64,000 nt of DNA. Source: Pirellulaceae bacterium. GTDB taxonomy: Bacteria > Planctomycetota > Planctomycetia > Pirellulales > Pirellulaceae. The stretch lies in NCBI GenBank assembly GCA_019636385.1, contig JAHBXT010000002.1, positions 682,001 to 746,000 on the forward strand. The letters run 5' to 3'. The notes beneath the pieces were generated by a model, which saw only the letters and a list, made by a program, of their open reading frames with translations, did no database searches and was not told the origin of the DNA. Shown here in pieces: positions 8,350-15,321 of the stretch. Numbering within the stretch: position 1 is the first letter of the stretch; every line of letters begins with the position of its first letter. The translations under genes were made by a program, and so were the position numbers.

Positions 8350-9179
8350 TATTTCAGCCGCTTGATTTTGGTGTCGGACAGCAAAGTTCGCATCTGGGTG
8401 ATGGCGATTTCATTGAGCTTCCGCAGGCGTTCTTCCTGGGACAATCCCTGACGGATGAGCACGGAGTTGAGGCTTTCCAAGTTGGTCAGGACAACGAGCT
8501 GCTCCAACGGAGCGTGGTCGCGAACGTTGCCTTCGGCGTCCGGATGGGCGTCGCGCCATTGTTTGGCGGTCTGGCCAAAGAGAGCGACGTTCAACAAGTC
8601 GGCTTCGTTGGCATAAACGAAACTGGCCTGAGCCTTGGTGATCGTGGGCGGAATCAGCGTTTCCTTGATCGCATCGGTGTGGATGCGGTAGTTGATCTTG
8701 GCAAGCGTCCGCTGAAGGTTCCATTCGAGCTTGAGGCGGTCGTTTTCCTCTTCTTTCAGTCGCTGGAATTCCTTGATGAGGTAAAGCTTGAATTCGACCG
8801 AGACCCAGGACGCGAATTCGAAGGCGATATCCTTGTGGGCGTAGGTGCCACCGTAGCGGCCAGTGCTGGAAACGATGCCAATGGCTCCCGTTTTCTCGAT
8901 CCAGTGCTTTGGCGTGAGAACGAAACTGTTCAGTCCGGTCTGAATTCTAATTCCGTCGAATTCGACGGAATTAAAATCCGGGTTGTGGAGTTTTTCCCAG
9001 ATGCCGAGGAACTCGACGGTGTTGCGGTTACGCAGCCAGTTGCGAACGAGATCGTCACTGCGCTCCGGGTTCTTGAACCGGGCGATGTCGGTGAGGCTGA
9101 TGAAGTCCTGCCGATTCTGCGAAATAATCGCGACGGAGGCTCCTTGAACTTCAACGGTGATTCGTTTGGCTTTACTCAT
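8349..9179 (-). CDS. KilA-N domain DNA-binding protein of the hsd operon
   Basis: 276 aa. The N-terminal KilA-N domain spans roughly residues 8-140 with 'FISLTDIARFKNPERSDDLVRNWLRNRNTVEFLGIWE', 'FNSVEFDGIRIQTGLNSF', 'LTPKHWIEKTGAIGI' and 'GRYGGTYAHKDIAFEFASW'. This fold binds DNA in phage and viral proteins. The C-terminal half ('EEENDRLKLEWNLQRTLAK' onward) is helical and may dimerise. Homologous proteins recur inside type I restriction operons, where their role is unsettled; anti-restriction sensing or regulation are possibilities. The gene contains a perfect 26-bp palindrome. Its start is shared with the end of a 49-codon ORF. Confidence 0.9.
   Translation of the reverse strand: MSKAKRITVEVQGASVAIISQNRQDFISLTDIARFKNPERSDDLVRNWLRNRNTVEFLGIWEKLHNPDFNSVEFDGIRIQTGLNSFVLTPKHWIEKTGAIGIVSSTGRYGGTYAHKDIAFEFASWVSVEFKLYLIKEFQRLKEEENDRLKLEWNLQRTLAKINYRIHTDAIKETLIPPTITKAQASFVYANEADLLNVALFGQTAKQWRDAHPDAEGNVRDHAPLEQLVVLTNLESLNSVLIRQGLSQEERLRKLNEIAITQMRTLLSDTKIKRLK
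8948..8973. repeat. Perfect 26-bp palindrome inside the KilA-N gene
   Basis: The half-site TAATTCCGTCGAA at 8948-8960 is followed directly by its exact reverse complement at 8961-8973, centred on GAATTC. It encodes the 'NSVEFDGI' part of KilA-N. Two related palindromes lie just upstream of the gene. Confidence 0.85.
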
Positions 9180-9321
9180 GGGATTGGCTGGTTGGTTGAG
9201 GTGGTTCCAATTCCATCGAATTCGAGGGAATTAGAGCTGCCAAAAGTCTTAATGGTCGCGACTTCGAGAACTTTAATTGTGGCGAATTCGCCATAATTAA
9301 GGCCGGGCTCTTACTGCTCAT
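9172..9321 (-). CDS. Possible 49-aa coupled ORF filling the hsdR-KilA-N gap
   Basis: An ATG at 9319-9321 overlaps the last codons of hsdR. The frame stays open across the whole 131-base gap and stops with TAA at 9172-9174, inside the first codons of the KilA-N gene. Overlaps on both sides fit the coupling seen everywhere else in this operon. The peptide begins MSSKSPALIMANSPQ, has no recognised motif, and is largely dictated by the two palindromes it spans. A second frame, in phase with hsdR after its stop, is also open to an ATGA overlap but has no start codon. The gap could equally be a purely regulatory spacer. Confidence 0.3.
   Translation of the reverse strand: MSSKSPALIMANSPQLKFSKSRPLRLLAALIPSNSMELEPPQPTSQSHE
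9208..9300. repeat. Two 26-28 bp palindromes upstream of the KilA-N gene
   Basis: 9208-9233 (two mismatches between arms) and 9273-9300 (one mismatch) are both centred on CGAATTCG with AATT-rich outer arms, like the perfect palindrome at 8948-8973. The shared pattern is roughly TAATTnnnnCGAATTCGnnnnAATTA. They sit where an autoregulatory KilA-N operator or an RNA processing hairpin could act. They could also be small mobile palindromes. Confidence 0.75.
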
Positions 9322-12300
9322 ACGCGCTCAGTCCTGAAATGTCGCGGCCAGCGGCGCGTTTGGTAAGCAGGGGATACAGATCGGCCATGAGGGCGAGTTC
9401 GGCTTGCGTGCGGGCTTTCCAGCCGAGGTCGAGCGGGGCCATGAGGTCGCTGAGCTGCTCGCCATCGAAGATCATGCGGTCGAGGATGGCATCCACGAAG
9501 CCTTGCAGGGCGGCGGTGGCAAGGCCGTGCTTCGCGGCGATGGCGGCCAGTTCCTTGGCGTTCTTCTCCGCCTTGAAGCGGGTGTAGCCGTCGCGGATGG
9601 CGGTTTCGCTCAGCCCCTCGCCCGCCTTGAGCGTGCCGATGTATTCGGCGATCTCGTCCCGCTCGTTCATGAACTTGGCATCGGCACTGATCAAGCCGAT
9701 AAGCTGCTCGCGGGTCATCTTCGACTTGCCCGGCCCCTTGGCGGAGAACTTGGCGATCAGGCCCATGATGTAGTCGTAATCAATGACGGCGGAGGCGAAG
9801 AGGATGAACTCGAATTCAAGCTGATCGGCGGGATTGGCTGTGTCGGTATTTTTCTGTCGCGGGTCTCGCAGCTTCTTGGCGGTTTCGAGATACTGCCCGC
9901 GAAAACCACGATGACTGTCCTCCGGTAGAACCTTCTCGATAGCCGCTTTGTTTTCCTCGGTGAGGTCGGTGTATTGATCGAGCTGGGTCTTGAGCCGCTG
10001 GACTTCCTTGAACTGCTCGCAGAAAACGACCTTGGCAGCGTTGCCTTTCAAATTGGCCACATCCGAAGGCGTACACTCAAGCCCCTGCGACTTCATGAAG
10101 TTGTCGAGCTTCTGCACGGCGGCTTCCAGCTTCTGGATGACGACAGGGGCCTTTTCCACAAGCCAGATCTCGCGGGCTTGGTCACCGGCCTTTTCCCCGG
10201 AGAAGAGTGCTATGGCGGCATCGACTGCCTCCTGCTGTTGGCGGAAGTCGAGGATGTTGCCGTAAGGCTTGGTGCCGTTGAGCACGCGGTTGGTGCGGGA
10301 GAAGGCCTGGATCAGGCCGTGGTGCCGCAGGTTCTTGTCCACATAGAGCGTGTTGAGGAATTTGGAATCGAAGCCGGTGAGCAGCATATCGACGACGATG
10401 GTGATGTCGATCTTGTGATGGGGAATCTTGGGATTGGCTTTGCGCAAATCCTCGTCCGGCCATTGCTGGTCTTTGATCCGCTTCTGCACATCCTGGTAGT
10501 AGAGATCGAACTCGGAGATGCGGTGATTGGTGCCGTACTTGTCGTTGTAGTCGGTGAGGATCGCCTTGAGTGCGGCTTTCTTGCCTTCGGGGTCTACTTC
10601 GTTGTCGGCCTGTTCCTGGGGCAAGTCTTCTTGAATCTGCTTGACATCGGGATTGCCTTCGGCGGGCGGGGAGAAGACGCAGGCGATGTTGAGCGGCTTG
10701 AAGTCAGGATCGGCAGCCTGCTTCTCGGCCTGCAGTGCCTTGAATAGTCCGTGATATTCGATGGCGTCGTTAATGGACGCGGTGGCCAGAATCGCATTGA
10801 AACGGCGTCCGCCCGTGGCGGCATCGTGCTTGGACAAGATGGCTTCGATGACGGCTCGCTTCGCCAGAGGCTCGCCGGGCTTGGGGAGCGTCTTGCCTTC
10901 TTCCCGATTGGGCTTGAAGTAATCGACGTGGAAGCGCAGGACGTTCCCATCCTCGATGGCGTGGGTAATGGTGTAGGCGTGGAGCTGCTTCTGGAAGAGG
11001 TCCTCCGTGGTGCGCATGGAGGCGGTGGTGTCCTCGATCTTCTGCAAACTGGCATTCGCCTCGAAGATGGGCGTGCCGGTGAAGCCGAAGAGCTGGGCCT
11101 TGGGGAAGAACTCTTTGATGGCCTTGTGGTTCTCCCCGAACTGCGAGCGGTGGCATTCGTCGAAGATGAAGACGATGCGTTGGTCGCTCAGCGGGGCCAG
11201 CATCTCCTTGTAGGTGGGCTGGTCGTTCTTCTTCCGCTGCTTGTTGCGCTTGCTGGTTTCATCCAGCGCGAGGCCGAGCTTCTGGATGGTGGTGACGATG
11301 ACCTTGTCCGCGTAGTCCTCGGACAACAGACGACGCACGAGGGCGGCGGTGTTGGTGTTTTCCTCCACGCAGCCTTCCTGGAAGCGGTTGAACTCCTCGC
11401 GAGTCTGGCGGTCGAGGTCCTTGCGGTCCACGACGAAGACGCATTTGTGGATGCCGTCGTTTAGCTTGAGCAGCGTGGAAGCCTTGAAGGAGGTGAGCGT
11501 CTTGCCACTGCCGGTGGTGTGCCAGATGTAGCCGTTGCCGTTGTCTTCCTCGATGCACTTCACGATGTGCTGCACCGCATTGACCTGATAGGGCCGCATG
11601 ATCATGAGCTTCTGCTCGCTCTCGATCAGCACCATGTAGCGGCTGATGGTCTTGCCGAGGGCACACTTTTGCAGGAAGCGGTCGGCGAAGTCGTCGAGGT
11701 GCGTGATCTTCTTGTTGGCCTCGTCCGCAAACTCATAGACCGGGAGGAAACGCTCATCCGCATTGAAGGCGAAGTGGCGGGCGTTATTGTTGGCAAAGTA
11801 GTGGGTGCGGTCGCGATTGCTGACGATGAAGAGCTGCATGAAGCAAAGCAGCGTCTTGCTGTAGCCGTTGCCGGGGTCGTTCTTGTATTCGACGATCTGC
11901 TCCATGGCCCGGCGGGGATTGACGCCGAGGGTCTTCAGTTCGATCTGCACTACCGGCACGCCATTGATCAGGAGAAGGACATCGTAACGGTGGTGGCTGT
12001 TGTCGGTGTTGATGCGGAGCTGGTTGACAACCTCAAACGTGTTTTTGCACCAGTCTTTGATATTCACCAGCGTGTAGTTCAGTGGGGTGCCGTCATCGCG
12101 GGTGAAGCTGTTGATGCTGCGCAGGATCTTGGAGGCGGCGAAGACATCCGGGGTGACGATTTCATCCAGAAGGCGGGCAAACTCGGCATCGGACAGATGG
12201 ACGCGGTTCAGTGCTTCGAACTTCTGGCGGAAATTCTGCTCTAGGGTTGCTCGGTCGCGGATGTCTGGGCGAACGGTGTATTTGAGGCTTTCGAGTCTCT

Positions 12301-12385
12301 TTTGGAAATCGGATTCAATATCGTGCTCCCTAACCATGGCCGGAGGTGCATCGGTTCGTTTAGTGTAGGGAACGTTTTTGGACAT
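9311..12385 (-). CDS. hsdR: Type I restriction endonuclease subunit HsdR
   Basis: 1024 aa, full length. The N-terminal PD-(D/E)xK nuclease is seen as 'RYDVLLLINGVPVVQIELK' (D135, E149, K151). The translocase follows with Walker A 'TTGSGKTLTSF' (K295) and the DEAD-like box 'DECHRSQFG' (D409-H412), then 'FTGTPIF', and the second RecA-like lobe containing 'LLTGFDSKFLNTLYVDK' and 'RTNRVLN'. It translocates DNA with ATP and cleaves far from the unmethylated HsdS target. It is the first large gene of the minus-strand operon. All motifs are intact, so the system is probably restriction-competent. Confidence 0.97.
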   Translation of the reverse strand: MSKNVPYTKRTDAPPAMVREHDIESDFQKRLESLKYTVRPDIRDRATLEQNFRQKFEALNRVHLSDAEFARLLDEIVTPDVFAASKILRSINSFTRDDGTPLNYTLVNIKDWCKNTFEVVNQLRINTDNSHHRYDVLLLINGVPVVQIELKTLGVNPRRAMEQIVEYKNDPGNGYSKTLLCFMQLFIVSNRDRTHYFANNNARHFAFNADERFLPVYEFADEANKKITHLDDFADRFLQKCALGKTISRYMVLIESEQKLMIMRPYQVNAVQHIVKCIEEDNGNGYIWHTTGSGKTLTSFKASTLLKLNDGIHKCVFVVDRKDLDRQTREEFNRFQEGCVEENTNTAALVRRLLSEDYADKVIVTTIQKLGLALDETSKRNKQRKKNDQPTYKEMLAPLSDQRIVFIFDECHRSQFGENHKAIKEFFPKAQLFGFTGTPIFEANASLQKIEDTTASMRTTEDLFQKQLHAYTITHAIEDGNVLRFHVDYFKPNREEGKTLPKPGEPLAKRAVIEAILSKHDAATGGRRFNAILATASINDAIEYHGLFKALQAEKQAADPDFKPLNIACVFSPPAEGNPDVKQIQEDLPQEQADNEVDPEGKKAALKAILTDYNDKYGTNHRISEFDLYYQDVQKRIKDQQWPDEDLRKANPKIPHHKIDITIVVDMLLTGFDSKFLNTLYVDKNLRHHGLIQAFSRTNRVLNGTKPYGNILDFRQQQEAVDAAIALFSGEKAGDQAREIWLVEKAPVVIQKLEAAVQKLDNFMKSQGLECTPSDVANLKGNAAKVVFCEQFKEVQRLKTQLDQYTDLTEENKAAIEKVLPEDSHRGFRGQYLETAKKLRDPRQKNTDTANPADQLEFEFILFASAVIDYDYIMGLIAKFSAKGPGKSKMTREQLIGLISADAKFMNERDEIAEYIGTLKAGEGLSETAIRDGYTRFKAEKNAKELAAIAAKHGLATAALQGFVDAILDRMIFDGEQLSDLMAPLDLGWKARTQAELALMADLYPLLTKRAAGRDISGLSAYEQ

Positions 12386-12445
12386 AAGAAAAACGCGAGA
12401 AAGTAGAATAAGGATCGAGACCAGGTTCCATGGAGCAGAATTTTT

Positions 12446-12652
12446 CTACAGACGCTTGGTAGCTGTAACGGTGGGTTCGATTCGGCCAAGAAATTTTTTC
12501 AGGTCGCTTCGCTTGAATAGCCGGTAACCCTTAGCAGGATTCCGATGCATTGGAATGTCCCTGCAAGCAGACCATTTGTGAAGCGTGTTCCGAGCGACAC
12601 GGACGTACTCGGCAGCCGTTGCTGTGTGTAGGTATTCAGTTAGTTTCGGCAT
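12446..12652 (-). CDS. Excisionase/MerR-like helix-turn-helix protein (68 aa)
   Basis: I chose the internal ATG at 12650-12652, which starts right before the domain; an upstream ATG at 12718 would add 22 residues without family character. The sequence 'LHTATAAEYVRVARNTLHKWSACRDIPMHRNPAKGYRLFKRSDLKKFL' is the winged HTH layout of the HTH_17/excisionase group: helix-turn-helix, then wing, then the R-F-xxxDL helix. Such proteins act as recombination directionality factors or as small regulators. It is the first gene before hsdR (60-base gap) and divergent from the 676-aa gene, so it may control the intergenic region 12653-12908. Confidence 0.75.
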   Translation of the reverse strand: MPKLTEYLHTATAAEYVRVARNTLHKWSACRDIPMHRNPAKGYRLFKRSDLKKFLGRIEPTVTATKRL

Positions 12653-12908
12653 TTGGGCTGTGGTCTCACGCTCGCAAAACGATCTGAGAAAGGCCAGACA
12701 GTCTATCAAAACCTGCAAGAAATGTGGAGAGGCTAAAAGCCGTTAACCGGGCCTGGCGCGGTGGACTTGGTAAGTTTAGCCGCCATAATCTATGAAAGGG
12801 GAGCGGAGTAATTACCCGCGAACGCCTTAGCCGATCGGTCCCGAACAAGAGCGGTGCCGGTCGGCTAGGCGACCTTCTGTCATCACTCTTGTTTCTGGAA
12901 AGCTTTCA

Positions 12909-14939
12909 ATGCCAGTGACGATAACTGACGGGTTGCGCGTGTGCGTGAACGTACTTCGCGATTTGTTCGAAGCAACGGATCGGTTCGAGCACTTTCGGCT
13001 AATCGCCCCCAATTCGATCGATATTCTAACTGTTCATCTGGTCAAGTTGCGGAAGATGGCATCTGTTTGCTTCGATCCTTTCAACAGGATGAACGTCATC
13101 GCCGATTTGCCAAGTGTGGAAATGGATGGACGTACTTCACTGAGCGTCCACGAAGCAACCTATGAGATGCTCGAAAAGGCGCATTCAAGGCTTACTATCA
13201 GGTTTGCAGGATTGTGTCAGCTGGATTCCGCAGAGCGTCAACGCTTGATTGGCAAAGCGATTCAGCAAGTCTTGGAATCCCTTAAAACCCTGCCTCAATT
13301 CGCTTGGTCTGAACTGGATGCAGAATTGCGCAAGGAAGAGATTCGGGTTCAAGAGTTTATTTCCAAGTCGTTTGAACGAGGGAGCGGTTCGAACAACAGA
13401 GAAAAATCAGTCGCGCATCCCTTGCAAATACTCTCGGCTGGTAACGCGGCGATTGCTGACGCTCAGAAGGCGGTATCGGATACGCTGGCGATTGCCAATC
13501 AAGCTTTGAGTAATGGGGAACATAGCAAGGGCGACTGTCGCGTCGAATCAAAGTTTCCGAGGCCGAACGACTCGCTAACGGATGATGCGATTGAGTATCT
13601 GAAAAAGTCGTTTCACAAGCTGCCCCATGCAGGAACGGCAAAAGTAAACCATGTCATTGCGGCTGCTGTGAGGGATGGTATCCAACGAAATACGGTGGAA
13701 TGGGCGCTAGTTCGGATGCAGGAATATGGCTGGATTAAGCTTTCGATTCCTGTTTGGGGTGGAGTCATTGGAAATCGCCAAAGCGAACCAATGTATCGAC
13801 CGCCGGTGCAAGAACGAAAGCCGACTCGATGGTATTTCGGGACCCACGAATACAACCTTCGATTAACAGAGTATTTCTACAATCCGTCCTACTGCCGAAC
13901 GTGTTCAAAGCTGATCGGCGATTACGATCGTGACGAGTGCCATGAGTGCCGATCACCAAAAGGGAAGTTGGCTGAATTGGAAGTTGCGATTAAGTGCCAA
14001 CACCTGTACGGGAATGAGAACGATAGCCCTGAACGGATTCGCGAGTGGCTGACGATTCGGGCGTACCTGCGGGATAGGTTTGGATCTGATCGAACCAACA
14101 TGCAGCTATGGGAATGGATGACGGATCACTTGCGGGTGCTTGGCTGGGATCAAGAGCGATGGTTGCGAATGAAGTACGGCGAGTTTATCGAACTGCTGAA
14201 ATCGGGACTGCTGAATGAGCGATCGCCTGAGATCAAAGGCGGCTCAGCGGTGCAATCGTCGGCAAAGGTTCCGTTGTATGACGATGATGTTCATATCGGC
14301 ATGGTTGATCTGTCGGGACTAACGAAGCTATGCACTTCGCTACTTCGACAAGACAAGCGCCAAGGGACTTTGTATCGCGATGAAGCTGGACGGTTCATCT
14401 ATCACGTTTGGGACTATGACGACAGGACGATCGGACGAACATGCCGACTAATGCGTCCTGTTGACGCTTGTGAAGTCGCGTTGAAGGCCGATCAATTCTT
14501 TGTAGCAAGCGATGAACTGATTGCTGAACTGGCGGGTTTGAAGCGTCGTGGCGAACGAACGACCGAAAGTGATGGATGCTTTGCTATTGAAAGTCCTACT
14601 GCTGAAACAGCAAAGGAACCTATTGAGGCATTGGACGCTCTTTCGGATAAGAAGCGTATCGATGCGTTGATAAAAAGCTTCAAAGAAGAAACAGAGGGAT
14701 TCAGCGATAATCAATGGAGCGATAAAGTTGACCGTCGCACCAAAGCGAAGGCGAAAGAAGGGCGAGGTAGAAAGACGAGATCGTTCTATTTCGAGGGGGT
14801 CGGCGGAATCTACTATGGAGATGAACGCACCTACGTTATTCGAGGCGATGACAGGCGGGGTTACTATTCATTGGCTGCGACACACTCCGAAAGAATCGGA
14901 AAAAAGTTTGCAATGGAGTTTTCTTTGAATCGACGGTAA
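12909..14939 (+). CDS. Large protein of unknown function with a CxxC-CxxC zinc knuckle (676 aa)
   Basis: Not recognised. The N-terminal third is helical. Residues about 215-275 ('DAIEYLKKSFHKLPHAGTAKVNHVIAAAVRDGIQRNTVEWALVRMQEYGWI') look like a winged-helix segment. C329-x2-C332 and C344-x2-C347 form a probable zinc knuckle. A stretch near 370-430 ('WLTIRAYLRDRFGSD', 'WEWMTDHLRVLGWDQERWLRMKYGEF') is Trp-rich and helical. The C-terminus is basic, then Gly/Tyr-rich ('GVGGIYYGDERTYVIRGDDRRGYYS'). There is no Walker motif or nuclease signature. It opens the plus-strand half of the element, ahead of the HTH gene and the primase, so a DNA-binding role in maintenance or control is plausible. Its codon use looks like that of the other element genes rather than the hsd cassette. 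Confidence 0.88.
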   Translation: MPVTITDGLRVCVNVLRDLFEATDRFEHFRLIAPNSIDILTVHLVKLRKMASVCFDPFNRMNVIADLPSVEMDGRTSLSVHEATYEMLEKAHSRLTIRFAGLCQLDSAERQRLIGKAIQQVLESLKTLPQFAWSELDAELRKEEIRVQEFISKSFERGSGSNNREKSVAHPLQILSAGNAAIADAQKAVSDTLAIANQALSNGEHSKGDCRVESKFPRPNDSLTDDAIEYLKKSFHKLPHAGTAKVNHVIAAAVRDGIQRNTVEWALVRMQEYGWIKLSIPVWGGVIGNRQSEPMYRPPVQERKPTRWYFGTHEYNLRLTEYFYNPSYCRTCSKLIGDYDRDECHECRSPKGKLAELEVAIKCQHLYGNENDSPERIREWLTIRAYLRDRFGSDRTNMQLWEWMTDHLRVLGWDQERWLRMKYGEFIELLKSGLLNERSPEIKGGSAVQSSAKVPLYDDDVHIGMVDLSGLTKLCTSLLRQDKRQGTLYRDEAGRFIYHVWDYDDRTIGRTCRLMRPVDACEVALKADQFFVASDELIAELAGLKRRGERTTESDGCFAIESPTAETAKEPIEALDALSDKKRIDALIKSFKEETEGFSDNQWSDKVDRRTKAKAKEGRGRKTRSFYFEGVGGIYYGDERTYVIRGDDRRGYYSLAATHSERIGKKFAMEFSLNRR

Positions 14940-14954
14940 GGGAACGTCCTACAT

Positions 14955-15032
14955 CGTCACACATTGCGTCACACTTCCAAATGTGACAATTCTCGGCATT
15001 GCTTTGCCACCCAATAACTACACACGTCACGC
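14955..15032. promoter_or_regulatory. Candidate operator: repeated CGTCACAC boxes
   Basis: CGTCACAC occurs at 14955-14962 and 14967-14974 (12 bp apart), an inverted TGTGAC at 14982-14987, and a related CGTCACGC at 15025-15032, all in the short space before the second HTH gene. Spacing near one helical turn suggests a regulator site, perhaps for that HTH protein itself. Confidence 0.35.
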
Positions 15033-15069
15033 ATGATTTGCAGTGGACGGTTTGTGTCTCTGTTATGGG

Positions 15070-15321
15070 ATGAAAGTTATGACTAACAAAGTAGTTAATA
15101 CGGTGACCAATGGGCATGGGCGGACCATGTTGTCAATCACGGACTTAGCGAAGCGATGGGGTTGCTCTGAACGTCATGTAAGACGCATGGCTGATGCGGG
15201 TCGATGTCCTCGACCTATCAAATTTGGTTCGCTGCTCAAATTTCCCGTTGCTGTTATCGAGCAATGGGAAGCTGACGGCTGCCCCAATGTTCGCAACGTA
15301 GCGAAAGGGGGCAAGCCATGA
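15070..15321 (+). CDS. AlpA/HTH_17-like DNA-binding protein (83 aa or less)
   Basis: The core 'LSITDLAKRWGCSERHVRRMADAGRCPRPIKFGSLLKFPVAVIEQWEADGCP' is a classic AlpA/excisionase winged HTH: recognition helix, then wing, then the I-x-x-W helix. I place the start at the ATG at 15070 or the one at 15079; a longer frame from 15043 seems unlikely. The stop overlaps the primase start by four bases (ATGA), so the two are coupled. In P4-like satellites AlpA-type proteins switch on int or excision; a regulator of the primase-integrase module is the natural reading. Confidence 0.82.
   Translation: MKVMTNKVVNTVTNGHGRTMLSITDLAKRWGCSERHVRRMADAGRCPRPIKFGSLLKFPVAVIEQWEADGCPNVRNVAKGGKP

Noticed and set aside
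9338..11464. Plus-strand frames of 170-260 codons opposite hsdR
   Set aside because: Shadows of hsdR codons without motifs.
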